64,000 bases of DNA. Source: Candidatus Gastranaerophilales bacterium (GTDB lineage: Bacteria; Cyanobacteriota; Vampirovibrionia; Gastranaerophilales; Gastranaerophilaceae). The DNA is taken from NCBI GenBank assembly GCA_944326525.1, contig CALVEG010000001.1:186001-250000 (forward strand), read 5' to 3'. Positions 26,917-36,194 of the stretch are shown piece after piece; position 1 is the stretch's first letter, and every line of letters begins with the position of its first letter. Made by a program: the position numbers and the translations under genes. Under the pieces are notes generated by a model, which saw only the letters and a program-made list of their open reading frames with translations, ran no database searches and had not been told where the DNA came from.

Positions 26917-27450
26917 TTAATATTTAAGCATAGAAACAACATTTCCGCAGTCTTTAAGTTTTTCTCTTCCTTGCAAAGCTTCAAGTTCAATTAAAAAAGC
27001 AATTCCTACAAGATTAGCGCCTGTCTTTTTGACAAGTTTGCAAGCAGCTTCGGCAGTTCCGCCTGTTGCAAGCAGGTCATCAACTATCAAAACATTTGCA
27101 CCCTCAGGAAGTGCATCTTTATGAATTTCAATTTTATCAGTACCGTATTCAAGAGCATATTCCTGTGAGTAAGTTTCAGCAGGAAGCTTATTCGGTTTTC
27201 TTATCGGTACAAAACCTGCGTTCATTTTATATGCCATAGGCATTCCAAATATGAATCCTCTAGATTCAATTCCTGCAACATAATCAATTTTTATATCTTT
27301 AAACTGATCACAAAGATAATCAATCATTATTCTTAAGGTTTCAGGTTCCTTAAGCGCAGTTGTAATATCTCTAAAGATAATTCCTTCTTTTGGAAAATTT
27401 TCAACATTTCTTATTTTATTTTTAACTTCTTGGATTGTCATTGTTGTCAT
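26917..27450 (-). CDS. apt: Adenine phosphoribosyltransferase
   Basis: 177 residues. The PRPP-binding motif VDDLLATGGTAEA and the purine-binding N-terminal region (FPKEGIIFRDITT) are clear. It converts adenine and PRPP to AMP. A ribosome binding site (AAAGGAG) lies 12 bases before the ATG. It is 18 bases downstream of the glycosyltransferase on the same strand and convergent with the HEAT gene. The neighbouring LOG protein also acts in base salvage, but it is on the opposite strand. Confidence 0.96.
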   Translation of the reverse strand: MTTMTIQEVKNKIRNVENFPKEGIIFRDITTALKEPETLRIMIDYLCDQFKDIKIDYVAGIESRGFIFGMPMAYKMNAGFVPIRKPNKLPAETYSQEYALEYGTDKIEIHKDALPEGANVLIVDDLLATGGTAEAACKLVKKTGANLVGIAFLIELEALQGREKLKDCGNVVSMLKY

Positions 27451-27468
27451 TTTAATTGTAATCTCCTT

Positions 27469-28806
27469 TTATATTTTAGTTAATTTTTCTTCGTCAATAT
27501 TAGCCTGTTCTTCCATAACAAGTCCGTGAGCTGTTTTACCCCATTCCATGTCTTTTTTGAAAAATAGGATTTTAAAAGTTATGAATAATACCAGCGGGAA
27601 CCATATTATGAAAAGGTAAACAGATGTTTGCAAAGCTTCAAACATTGCATCCAGTCTTGGTAAGTTGTCATAACGTCTTAGAGCATAACGTGCGGCAAGA
27701 AAGAAGCCCAGCCCGATTATGCAGCCTAAAACTATTGATGAATAAAGCGTCTGTGTAGGGGCATCTTTGGCTAAAATTTTGAAAAGTCTTATTAGAATTT
27801 CTAATATGAACCACCCCGGCATGATAAATTCTGATACATATGCTGTCATATCCAAACTTGCTCTTAATGACATTTTTCTTGAGAAAAGCACTTGATCAAA
27901 ATATTCAAGATATCTTCGAATAGTTCCTTCAAGCCATCTTCTTCTTTGTCTGAAAAGCGGCCAAATGTATATAATTCCTTCTTCATAAACAATAGCATCA
28001 GCGCAAAATCTTATATCCCAGCCTTTGATATGAAGCCTTGTTGACATATCAAGGTCATCTGTAATTGTATAATTATTCCATCCGCCGATGTCATCCAATG
28101 CGTCTCTTTTAATAAGTTCACCGTTTCCTCTTAATTCAACGGCTCCTTTTACGCAATCTCGAGTAACTTGAAAATGTGTATCCATTGTATATTCATTGTT
28201 TTGACATCTTGTGAGCAGGTTGTAATTTTTGTTTTTTATAACCTTTCTTGCCTGAACAGCTCCTACATCTTTCGGTTCAAGTTCTGCGACAAGCTTGGAG
28301 AGAAAATCCGGCTCAACTGTGGCGTCAGCGTCGAAAACGAGAATTGCATCGCCTTTTGCAATTTTATAAGCATCGTTTAAAACAGCTGATTTGCCGGGAA
28401 ATGCATTCTTTTCTCTTACAAGTGCCGTTATAGGAGTAAATCTTTCAGCAAGCTTTTGAATAACTGCAGCAGTATTATCTGAACTTCTATCGTCAATCAG
28501 AATGATCTCAAAATTCGGATAATTTAAGTTCATAATATTGGCAGCTGTATGTTCAATAACTGATTCCTCATTATGACACGGTACCAGAATACTTACAAAC
28601 GGTTTGTAATCAGGGTTGATAACTTTAGGATGTTTTTGCAGGTGTCTTTTTTTTAATTTGTAAGCAAGGTTCATGAAAAGGACGTAAAGAGCCATCGCTG
28701 AACACAAAAATGCAAGTCCCCATAGTGTGTTAAAGTAACTTTGGAATATATAAATAAATATCCCCATGCCGAAAACTATTATAAATAAAACAATCCGTTC
28801 CTTCAT
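27469..28806 (-). CDS. Processive family 2 glycosyltransferase, membrane-bound
   Basis: 445 residues. Two N-terminal membrane helices (about 5-42), a cytoplasmic GT2 domain with VSILVPCHNEE, LIDDRSSD, the DxD motif VFDADAT, the TDD acid and the QRRRW product-binding motif, then three or four C-terminal helices. This set of D, DxD, TxD and QxxRW motifs defines processive polysaccharide synthases such as PgaC/IcaA (poly-N-acetylglucosamine), hyaluronan or cellulose synthases. No accessory exopolysaccharide genes are adjacent, so the product is undetermined. The ATG is preceded by CAGAGGATGTT. Confidence 0.92.
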   Translation of the reverse strand: MKERIVLFIIVFGMGIFIYIFQSYFNTLWGLAFLCSAMALYVLFMNLAYKLKKRHLQKHPKVINPDYKPFVSILVPCHNEESVIEHTAANIMNLNYPNFEIILIDDRSSDNTAAVIQKLAERFTPITALVREKNAFPGKSAVLNDAYKIAKGDAILVFDADATVEPDFLSKLVAELEPKDVGAVQARKVIKNKNYNLLTRCQNNEYTMDTHFQVTRDCVKGAVELRGNGELIKRDALDDIGGWNNYTITDDLDMSTRLHIKGWDIRFCADAIVYEEGIIYIWPLFRQRRRWLEGTIRRYLEYFDQVLFSRKMSLRASLDMTAYVSEFIMPGWFILEILIRLFKILAKDAPTQTLYSSIVLGCIIGLGFFLAARYALRRYDNLPRLDAMFEALQTSVYLFIIWFPLVLFITFKILFFKKDMEWGKTAHGLVMEEQANIDEEKLTKI

Positions 28807-28937
28807 AACATCCTCTGAATTAAGCTAAAATTCTTAAATTCCTCTCCCTAATCTTGTAACATCAATAAATATTGTACCAAAAAAACAGAAAAAATGGCAT
28901 AAAATCGCATGAATAATGTAAAAATTCCTTAAAATAC

Positions 28938-28965
28938 TTGCATATATTTGAGTTTTGGCTATAAT
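28938..28965 (+). promoter_or_regulatory. HU gene promoter
   Basis: TTGCAT (28938-28943), a 16-base spacer and a perfect TATAAT (28960-28965). The predicted start gives a leader of about 25 bases to the HU ATG. Confidence 0.7.
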
Positions 28966-28997
28966 AGAGCATGTACATAAAGTAAAGGAGTTTGATT

Positions 28998-29276
28998 ATG
29001 AACAAAGAAGAGTTAGTACAAGAAGTTGCAAAAAAAGCTAATGTTACTCAAAAAGAAGCTGCAGAAGTAATTTCAGCTTGGGTTGATACAATCCAAAAAA
29101 CAGTTGCTAAAGGCAAAAAAGTAACTTTAGTAGGCTTTGGAACTTTTGAAGCACGTAAAAGAGCTGCTAGAACTGGTAGAAACCCACAAACTGGCAAGGA
29201 ATTAAAAATCCCTGCAAAAACAGTTCCTGCATTTTCTGCTGGTAAAAAATTCAAAACTGTTGTTAACGGAAAATAG
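28998..29276 (+). CDS. hup: HU-family DNA-binding protein
   Basis: 92 residues from the ATG at 28998, which is correctly spaced from AAAGGAG; an in-frame TTG at 28992 lies too close. The protein has the dimerisation helices and the beta arm with GFGTFEARKRAARTGRNPQT and a proline-containing tip (KIPAKTVPAF). It bends and packages DNA as a homodimer. It has its own promoter and terminator and is encoded with A-rich, highly expressed-type codons (many AAA, GCT). Confidence 0.97.
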   Translation: MNKEELVQEVAKKANVTQKEAAEVISAWVDTIQKTVAKGKKVTLVGFGTFEARKRAARTGRNPQTGKELKIPAKTVPAFSAGKKFKTVVNGK

Positions 29277-29301
29277 TTTGAGATTTTTGAAAGAAAGTTT
29301 T

Positions 29302-29329
29302 GGCGCCAAGCATTTGCTTGGCGCCTTTT
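29302..29329 (+). terminator. Terminator of the HU gene
   Basis: GGCGCCAAGC, ATTT loop, GCTTGGCGCC, then TTTT. A strong GC-rich stem in AT-rich surroundings. Confidence 0.9.
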
Positions 29330-29371
29330 ATATTTCTTAAATTAGTTAGTAATTGTATAAAAAGATTGTTT

Positions 29372-30211
29372 TTAGAGGTTTTCAAGAGCTGCGATTTTCA
29401 TTGCGTTAAAATCGGGAGTTTGTCCAAACCAGATTTCTTGTGCGCTTATTGCCTGATAAATCAGCATATCAAGCCCGTTAATTGTTCTTAATCCTAATTC
29501 TTCAGCTGTTTTAAGAAGAATTGTTTTTTTAGGGTTGTAAATTACATCGTAGACAATTCCGTTTCCTTTCATTGTTTCTAAAACCGGTTTTTCAATCGGT
29601 GTCATATCGGCAGAACGCCCTTGCATTCCAATAGGGGTCGTATTTACCAGCATATCGTATTTTGACAAATCTCTTACTTGATCAATTTGGTATGCATCAA
29701 ATGTAATTTGAGGAAATTTTCTTCTCATATAAGCCATATAATCCATGGCATTGGGGATATTTCTTGTGTAAACCCCTATATAACTTACGCCGCATTCTGA
29801 TAAAGCAAGAACTGCCGCCCTGCTGGCTCCTCCTGTGCCAAGCAAGGCAACGGAAGAATTCTGCAAATTAATATCTTTAGGAATAGCTTTCTTAAACCCA
29901 GAAGCATCAGTGTTGTAGCCTTTAAATGTTTTATCGGAGCTTATTTTTACGGTGTTAATAGCGCCTGCAATATCTGCGTATTTGTCAACGCTATCGACAA
30001 ATAGTGAAATCGGAAGCTTAAGCGGAATTGTAACGTTAAAACCTGAATAATTTTCACGCTTGAAAAATTTAACTCTATCAACCAAATCTTCCGGATCTGT
30101 TTCTAAAATTTGATAATCGGCCTTTATTCCGAGGCTTTCAAATCCGGCTTTATGAATATATGCAGAAACCGAATGTCCCAAGGGAAATCCTATAAGTCCG
30201 AATTTTTCCAT
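29372..30211 (-). CDS. aroE: Shikimate dehydrogenase
   Basis: 279 residues. Motifs: shikimate-binding FPLGHSVSAYIH, catalytic lysine in NVTIPLK, GAINTVK, GYNTDASGF, the NADP-binding loop LGTGGASRA and the C-terminal NGLDMLIYQAISAQEIWFG. It reduces 3-dehydroshikimate to shikimate in aromatic amino acid synthesis. The residue before the catalytic lysine is leucine instead of the common histidine, a minor variation. It lies 27 bases after topA on the same strand. Confidence 0.95.
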   Translation of the reverse strand: MEKFGLIGFPLGHSVSAYIHKAGFESLGIKADYQILETDPEDLVDRVKFFKRENYSGFNVTIPLKLPISLFVDSVDKYADIAGAINTVKISSDKTFKGYNTDASGFKKAIPKDINLQNSSVALLGTGGASRAAVLALSECGVSYIGVYTRNIPNAMDYMAYMRRKFPQITFDAYQIDQVRDLSKYDMLVNTTPIGMQGRSADMTPIEKPVLETMKGNGIVYDVIYNPKKTILLKTAEELGLRTINGLDMLIYQAISAQEIWFGQTPDFNAMKIAALENL

Positions 30212-30238
30212 ATTACCTCCTTTATTTTTGCAGAAATA

Positions 30239-32611
30239 TTAATTTTCTTCTGTTAAGTCGCTTGTGTCGGAAGATTGTTCTTCTACCGTTTTGTATCCGC
30301 ATGAGCGGTTTGAACATTCTATTGTAGTCCCTTTTTTAAGAACCTTTTTGACTAGTAATGCGCCACAATCCGGGCAAGTTTGGCCTGTAGGTTCATTCCA
30401 TAATACAAAATCGCATTCAGGGTATTTGTCACATCCAAAAAATACTGTTCCTCGTTTTGACTTTCTTTCTACAATTAAGCCTTTACCGCACTTTGGACAG
30501 GTCACACCGGTTGAGCGTCGGTATGGTTTGCGAAATTTACAGTTCTCATTGGTGCATTCAAGATATTTGCCGTATGGGCCTTGTTTGAACACCATATCTG
30601 AACCGCATTTTTCACATTTTTCTTCGCATTTGGGTTCTTCTGAAGGTTCATCTTCCATATTCTCGGTAAGTGCATTCATTGACATTACTGTTTTACACTC
30701 CGGATAACCTGAGCAGCCCAAAAATTGTTGACCTTTTTTGCTTGTTTTTACTAACATAGGACGTCCGCAATTCGGGCATTTGATGTTGCTTTCTATTTTT
30801 ACGCGTTCGGTATTGCCTAAGGCTTTATTTACCTCTGCAATAAACGGTTCATAAAATTTTTCAAGAACTTCATTCCAAATAGCTTTCTTTTCTGCAATTT
30901 CGTCAAGTTTACTTTCCATTCCTGCTGTAAACTTGTAATCCATAATATCTGCAAATTGGTTTACTAATTGTTTTGAAACTGTTCTGCCTAATAGTGTCGG
31001 GTGCAAAGCCTTATCACGTTTTTCTACGTATTTTCGAGTTTGAATTACCGTGATAATTGTCGCATAAGTTGACGGACGACCGATGCCGTGTTCTTCCAGT
31101 GCTTTTACAAGGGAAGCTTCGTTGTATCTTGGGGGCGGTTGTGTAAAGTGTTGTTTAGGATTTATTTTCTTACAAACCACTTTGTCACCTTTTTCAAGGT
31201 CAGGAATTTTGCTGTCTGCCTCTTTTTCATCTTCTTCGGCATCGTTATAGAGTTTTAGAAAACCGTCAAATGTTACTTTTGATGTACCGGCTTTTAGTAT
31301 GCAATCGCCTGCTTTTATTTCTATTGATTTGTTGGCAATTTCTGCATTTGCCATCTGGGAGGACATAAATTTGTTCCAGATGAGCTTGTAAAGTTTAAAT
31401 TGATCGCTGTCAAGATACTGTTTTATGCTTTCGGGGGTGCGCTCCGGGTAAGAAGGGCGAATCGCTTCGTGAGCATCCTGAACGTTTTGTTTGCCTTTTG
31501 TATAGATGTTTGGTGTTTCTGGATAATATTTTTCTCCGTAATTGTTTAAAATAAAATCCTTTGCCATTCCTTGTGCATCATCTGATACTCTGACACTATC
31601 CGTTCTCATATAAGTGATTAAACCGACAGGGGTTCCGTCTATTTCTATACCTTCATAAAGCTTTTGCGCTACTTGCATCGTTTTCTGTACGCCAAAACCA
31701 AGTTTTGAGCTTGCGGCTCTTTGTAGAGTTGAAGTTATAAAAGGTGCGGTCGGTTTGCGTTTTAGCGTTTTTTTCGTAACCTTATCAACTTCAAATTCAC
31801 GATCGGGGCTTTGAAGATAATCAACTATTTTTTGTGCTTCTTCTTGATTTTTAATTGTTTTTTCTATTGCTTTGTTTTTATATTTCGAAAGTTCTGCTTC
31901 AAATGTTTTGCCGTCTTTATCAAGGTCTGTATGAATTGACCAGTATTCCTGCGGTACAAATGCTTCTATTTCATCTTCTCTTTCGCAAATCATTCTAAGT
32001 GCAACCGACTGAACTCGGCCTGCGGACAGATTTCTGTTTCCTATTTGTTTCCATAGTACAGGACTTAATTTGTAACCCACAAGTTTGTCCAAGATCTGTC
32101 TGGTTTGCTGGGCTTTTACCATGTCCATATCAATGCTTCTGGGGTTTTCCACAGAATATTTTACCGCTTTTGGTGTAATTTCGTTGAATACAATTCTTGC
32201 TATCTTTTCGTCAGGAACTTTTAAAAGCTGGCGAACATGCCATGCTATCGCTTCTCCTTCACGGTCAGGGTCGGATGCAAGATATATTTTATCGGCTTTT
32301 TGCGCTAAGTCGTTCAATTTCTTTACAACGGCTTGTTTGCCGGGGATAATTTCAAATTTTGGTTTGAAGTGATCTTTTATATCAAATCCAAGATTCTCTG
32401 TCGAGGGGTCTTTTGTCGGAAGATTTCTTACATGACCAAAGCTTGCCTCTATTGCAAAGCTGTCCCCTAAAATCTTTCTAATCGTCTTTGATTTTGCAGG
32501 TGACTCGACTATTACAAGTGCTTTTTCTTTTTTAGATTTTGTCTTCGATTTTGATGAACCTGCTGTTTCTGCGGCTTCGTCCGTTTTTTTTGCCGTTGCT
32601 GCTTTTGCCAT
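30239..32611 (-). CDS. topA: DNA topoisomerase I
   Basis: 790 residues. A lysine- and alanine-rich N-terminal extension (about 30 residues, KSKTKSKKEK) precedes the TOPRIM domain (ALVIVESPAKSKTIRKILG, DPDREGEAIAWH). The catalytic tyrosine is in ITYMRTDSVRVS. The C-terminus has four zinc ribbons beginning at about residue 622 (CPNCGRPM, CEKCGSDM, CPKCGKGL, CPDCGALL), each with a second cysteine pair or single-stranded-DNA-binding equivalent. It relaxes negative supercoils. The topA start lies seven bases after the dprA stop, the same dprA-topA pairing seen in many bacteria. Confidence 0.97.
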   Translation of the reverse strand: MAKAATAKKTDEAAETAGSSKSKTKSKKEKALVIVESPAKSKTIRKILGDSFAIEASFGHVRNLPTKDPSTENLGFDIKDHFKPKFEIIPGKQAVVKKLNDLAQKADKIYLASDPDREGEAIAWHVRQLLKVPDEKIARIVFNEITPKAVKYSVENPRSIDMDMVKAQQTRQILDKLVGYKLSPVLWKQIGNRNLSAGRVQSVALRMICEREDEIEAFVPQEYWSIHTDLDKDGKTFEAELSKYKNKAIEKTIKNQEEAQKIVDYLQSPDREFEVDKVTKKTLKRKPTAPFITSTLQRAASSKLGFGVQKTMQVAQKLYEGIEIDGTPVGLITYMRTDSVRVSDDAQGMAKDFILNNYGEKYYPETPNIYTKGKQNVQDAHEAIRPSYPERTPESIKQYLDSDQFKLYKLIWNKFMSSQMANAEIANKSIEIKAGDCILKAGTSKVTFDGFLKLYNDAEEDEKEADSKIPDLEKGDKVVCKKINPKQHFTQPPPRYNEASLVKALEEHGIGRPSTYATIITVIQTRKYVEKRDKALHPTLLGRTVSKQLVNQFADIMDYKFTAGMESKLDEIAEKKAIWNEVLEKFYEPFIAEVNKALGNTERVKIESNIKCPNCGRPMLVKTSKKGQQFLGCSGYPECKTVMSMNALTENMEDEPSEEPKCEEKCEKCGSDMVFKQGPYGKYLECTNENCKFRKPYRRSTGVTCPKCGKGLIVERKSKRGTVFFGCDKYPECDFVLWNEPTGQTCPDCGALLVKKVLKKGTTIECSNRSCGYKTVEEQSSDTSDLTEEN

Positions 32612-32618
32612 TTATACT

Positions 32619-33707
32619 TTATCCTACCCTCTTATATCTGTCGCCGTTGACTTGTTCTATTATGCCTTTAAGCTCCATGGTTGTCAAGTTGATTAATAGC
32701 GTATCAAAATCAATTCCGGTTTCTGACATAATTTCATCAACGCCTTTTTCTTCTATTTCTATTGATTTTAAAATCTTTTCTTCCGTTTCGTTTATATCGG
32801 TCAAATTTATTTTAAGCTGTTCTGTTGTTTTAATTTCCCAATTTAAAGCTTCCAGAATATCGGATGCTGATGTGACAAGTGTTGCTCCATTTTTTAGAAG
32901 TTTATAAATCCCTTCTGTATTTGGGTTTGTGATAAGCCCCGGTATACACATCAATTCTCTTCCCTGCTCTAAGGTTAGGTTTGCCGTTATTAAAGCACCG
33001 CTTTTTATTGAAGCTTCTGCAACCAAAGTTCCGTATGAAAGCCCCGATACTATCCTGTTTCTTTGCGGAAATCTGAATTTCAAAGGTTCAAATGTTGGGT
33101 AATATTCAGTAAAAATTACCCCGCTTCCGTTTTCGATTTTACGGTACAAATCTGCATTTGCAGTCGGGTAAACAAAGTCAAAGCCGCTTGCGATTACTCC
33201 AATTGTTTTTAATCCATTCTCAATTGCTGCGGTATGAGCTGATGTATCTATTCCGGAGGCAAGTCCTGAAACTATACATATATCTGTGTTTGCAAGTTGT
33301 GAAATTATAAGATTTACGGCATCTTTTGCGTATTTACTGGTCCTTCTTGAACCGACTACTGCTAAAGTTTTTTCAAAATTTATGCTCTCTAAATCTCCTT
33401 TGTAATAAAGAATTGATGGCGGATTATCAATGTTTTTAAGCATGTAAGGATATCTTTCATCATCAAATGTCAGATATTTTATCCCACGGTTTGTGACTTC
33501 AGACAAAGCTTTTTCAGGATTAACTTTGTCACGTAGCTTTAGAAAATTTTCAGCTTTTTTAACACTTAAGCCTTCAATATTTTTTAAATCATTTGAAGAA
33601 GCATTGAATGCTTTTTCAATATCTTTAAAATGGTCAAAAAGCTTTAATGTAAAAGAACTGTCAATTTGTTCTATTGATGAAAATGCTACCCAATATTTAC
33701 TTGTCAT
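32619..33707 (-). CDS. dprA: DNA-processing protein DprA (Smf)
   Basis: 362 residues. An N-terminal helix-hairpin-helix/SAM-like region (LKNIEGLSVKKAENFLKL) precedes the Rossmann domain with VGSRRTSKYA, VSGLASGIDTSAH, ASGFDFVYP, FPQRNRIVSGLS and a C-terminal winged-helix domain (about 300-360). DprA loads RecA on incoming single-stranded DNA during natural transformation. Its presence, along with pilin-like proteins in the window, is consistent with DNA uptake, but no com genes are visible here. It overlaps the TPR gene by 11 bases. Confidence 0.95.
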   Translation of the reverse strand: MTSKYWVAFSSIEQIDSSFTLKLFDHFKDIEKAFNASSNDLKNIEGLSVKKAENFLKLRDKVNPEKALSEVTNRGIKYLTFDDERYPYMLKNIDNPPSILYYKGDLESINFEKTLAVVGSRRTSKYAKDAVNLIISQLANTDICIVSGLASGIDTSAHTAAIENGLKTIGVIASGFDFVYPTANADLYRKIENGSGVIFTEYYPTFEPLKFRFPQRNRIVSGLSYGTLVAEASIKSGALITANLTLEQGRELMCIPGLITNPNTEGIYKLLKNGATLVTSASDILEALNWEIKTTEQLKINLTDINETEEKILKSIEIEEKGVDEIMSETGIDFDTLLINLTTMELKGIIEQVNGDRYKRVG

Positions 33708-34473
33708 TTGCCTGTTTCTTCTTGATTCTTTCCATTAAATTTTTTACAGAAGTTTTTTCTTCTTCCGGAATATTCATTTCGCAATAAGATTCAAAATATT
33801 CAATTGCATCATCATAATCACCTCTTGCCAAAAATAGAATTGCGGCTTTTTTGTATGCCGGACTGCATGCATCATTTACTGCAATTGCTTTTAAAAAGTT
33901 TGATAATGCTTTATCAATTTCATCATTTGCTTCGTAGGCTTCGCCAAGATAAAAGTAAATCCATTCGTTATTATCTTTGTATTCAAGTACGTTTTCAAAA
34001 TTTTCTGCGGCTATAGCGTAATTGCCGAGTTCAAAATGTACTTTGCCAAGGTCATAATAAGCGTCATAATTTTCAGGCTGTTTTTCAAGAATTTTTTCTA
34101 ATTCGTCAATAGCAAGATCAAGTCTTGCATCTTCCATATAAAACCTTGCAAGGTAATGTGCAATTGTCATTTCTTCGGGCATTTCGTAAACCCCTTGAGA
34201 TAGCAATTGTATTCCGCTGTCAAAATCGTGTGCTTTATAATATACGTCGGCAAGGTTTATGTATATTTGCGGAAGTTTCGGGTTTAGTTTTATTGCTTTT
34301 AGAAAATTATCTTCGGCCTTTTCCATGTTGCCTAAATTGTAATAGCAAAGTCCGATGTTATTTCTTATTTCAGCCGTGTCTTGGCCTTTCTCTATTACAG
34401 AAGAAAATACATCCAATGCTGTTTTATAATCTCGTTTTTTAAATGCTTCTAAGGCTTGTTCTGTTTGTGTCAT
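33697..34473 (-). CDS. Tetratricopeptide-repeat protein
   Basis: 258 residues, no signal peptide. Six to seven TPR motifs run through the protein, for example AEIRNNIGLCYYNLGNMEKA, LPQIYINLADVYYKAHDFDS, YDAYYDLGKVHFELGNYAIA and EWIYFYLGEAYEANDEIDKA. TPRs form protein-binding superhelices. A TAGGAGAAAAA ribosome binding site precedes the ATG. Its position between lptA and dprA does not identify a partner. Confidence 0.9.
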   Translation of the reverse strand: MTQTEQALEAFKKRDYKTALDVFSSVIEKGQDTAEIRNNIGLCYYNLGNMEKAEDNFLKAIKLNPKLPQIYINLADVYYKAHDFDSGIQLLSQGVYEMPEEMTIAHYLARFYMEDARLDLAIDELEKILEKQPENYDAYYDLGKVHFELGNYAIAAENFENVLEYKDNNEWIYFYLGEAYEANDEIDKALSNFLKAIAVNDACSPAYKKAAILFLARGDYDDAIEYFESYCEMNIPEEEKTSVKNLMERIKKKQANDK

Positions 34474-34481
34474 TTTTTCTC

Positions 34482-35459
34482 CTATAATCCAAGTTGCATA
34501 TCGTCATTATTCCCGCTGTCACCAATGTTTTTGATTACTGTTCTGGTATTTCCTTCAGCGTGGAAATCTTTCGGATTAATTATCATTCTTATTTTGTCTG
34601 CATAAATTGTTCTTGGACCTTGGGTTATGCTTGAGCGGCCAACAAAATATACTTCATTCGGCTTTTTGGTTACTTTGTCAGGATATACCGCAATCTTTGG
34701 TCCGTGTGCAAAGTAGTCTTGATACCATATCCTAACATCTCCGCTTGCATTAAAGGTGTTTGTGTCTTGTGAATATTCTTGCATTTTTGCTTTCAATGTC
34801 AATGTTTCTCCATTATCCATTGTTGCGTTAGAAGTGGTATTTCCTGTCGCGGTCAAAACTTTAGTTGAAGCATCATAGAAGAACTTATCCGCAAAAGATT
34901 CGTTTTCTTCTCTTTTTACCCGAGCATTTCCGATAAGTTCAAGATTTTGTAAATCTCCGTTTTTTGTCGTTTTTATTACGGCTTTATTTGAGAAGGTTTC
35001 TATCTCCTTGTACAAAATCGTAACAGCTCCTGTTGCTGTCATAATACCTGTTTTGGTGTCGTATTCCTGAACGTCCGCGTTAATTACAACCACAGGTTTT
35101 TTGCCTTCAAATACGATCGATTGTGAATCACCTTCTGCTCTTACAACTTTTGTGATAAGTGAAAGTTTTAAAATGTTTGCTTTAACTTCTCTTTTTTTGT
35201 TTTTGGTTATCTGATATGCGTATGGCTTGTCGTAAAACGTTGCAGTGTCAAGTTTTTGGTCTTTTGTTACTCCAACATCTGCCTTTTGTCCTTCTACTCT
35301 TATATCACCTACAGTTACTTTTACGTCACCGTTAAATTTTATCTTGCTGTCTTCTTCGTTATATGTTTGCGTTTTTGATTCTATAACAAGATCTGCTGCT
35401 TGCGTTGCTGCTCCGCAGATTAACAGTATTAACATAAGAGATATTAAAACTCGCTTCAT
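34482..35459 (-). CDS. lptA: LptA/OstA-family lipopolysaccharide transport protein
   Basis: 325 residues with a signal peptide (MKRVLISLMLILLICGAATQ, cleavage near AADL). The mature protein is built of beta-jellyroll OstA repeats (YNEEDSKIKFNGDVKVTVGD, VQEYDTKTGIMTATGAVTIL, KMQEYSQDTNTFNASGDVRI). LptA bridges the periplasm and carries LPS from the inner-membrane complex to LptD. It is longer than the E. coli protein (about 185 residues), so it may form a longer bridge alone. It overlaps lptC by four bases (ATGA), showing coupled translation. Its presence means a diderm envelope. Confidence 0.88.
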   Translation of the reverse strand: MKRVLISLMLILLICGAATQAADLVIESKTQTYNEEDSKIKFNGDVKVTVGDIRVEGQKADVGVTKDQKLDTATFYDKPYAYQITKNKKREVKANILKLSLITKVVRAEGDSQSIVFEGKKPVVVINADVQEYDTKTGIMTATGAVTILYKEIETFSNKAVIKTTKNGDLQNLELIGNARVKREENESFADKFFYDASTKVLTATGNTTSNATMDNGETLTLKAKMQEYSQDTNTFNASGDVRIWYQDYFAHGPKIAVYPDKVTKKPNEVYFVGRSSITQGPRTIYADKIRMIINPKDFHAEGNTRTVIKNIGDSGNNDDMQLGL

Positions 35460-36049
35460 TTATTCTCCTTTTTATCATAAAGTTCAGAGCGGGCATGCCC
35501 TGTTATTTTAAATCTTTCATAATTCGGAGCAATTTCGCCTTCCTCTGCGTGTGCGTAAAATTCTCCGTTTTTAATTATTCTTACGTTTCCTCGAATTTTT
35601 ACTGGTTTGTCGGAACCTGACCAAGTGAGTCGGTCTGTCAAAAGCATTGTTCCGTCTTTTATTACAATTCTTGTTCCTTCATATAGAATAATTTCGTTTT
35701 TCTTTGAATTGTATGTTCCGTGTGAAGATTCAAAACTCATTGAAACCTCACCGTGTTCGTCATAAAAATTCCCTATAACATTGTTCATCAAAGCTATTTC
35801 GTTTGTGCTGTTATAGGTGCCTGTTTCTCCGTAAATCTCCCAGAATTTTACGGCATCTTTGGTTTCTGTTAAAATAAGCCCGTTAATTAAAGCTTCTTGT
35901 TTATCTTCCTGTGTTTGAAGCTGGCTTCTGTTAAAATTGTGCGTGATAACCCCCGCAGATATAAACGCCCAGGCAAGTACACCTATAAGTGTTAATGCTG
36001 CAAGTATATAAGCCTTCTTCTTTCTGTCTAATTTTTTCCACCAGTCCAT
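35456..36049 (-). CDS. lptC: LptC-like LPS export component
   Basis: 197 residues. One N-terminal membrane helix (AYILAALTLIGVLAWAFISA, about 13-32) with a lysine-rich cytoplasmic start anchors a periplasmic beta-jellyroll domain (LILTETKDAVKFWEIYGETG, GTYNSKKNEIILYEGTRIVI). This is the LptC architecture: it links the LptBFG transporter to LptA, encoded next with a four-base overlap. The lptB, lptF and lptG genes are not in the window. Confidence 0.88.
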   Translation of the reverse strand: MDWWKKLDRKKKAYILAALTLIGVLAWAFISAGVITHNFNRSQLQTQEDKQEALINGLILTETKDAVKFWEIYGETGTYNSTNEIALMNNVIGNFYDEHGEVSMSFESSHGTYNSKKNEIILYEGTRIVIKDGTMLLTDRLTWSGSDKPVKIRGNVRIIKNGEFYAHAEEGEIAPNYERFKITGHARSELYDKKENK

Positions 36050-36123
36050 ATCAAAAATGTTATCACAAACTTTAAAATTTAGACAAAGTCAGATTAAATA
36101 TCTTAATATTTCAAAAAGATTTT

Positions 36124-36153
36124 TTGCCATATAAATTTCTTTTGTAATATAAT
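36124..36153 (+). promoter_or_regulatory. dapA promoter
   Basis: TTGCCA (36124-36129), 18-base spacer, TATAAT (36148-36153). It sits in the divergent gap between lptC and dapA, about 40 bases before the dapA ATG. Confidence 0.65.
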
Positions 36154-36194
36154 TAGCCTATAAAGGGATATTGTGAAAAGAAAAGAGGTTTTAT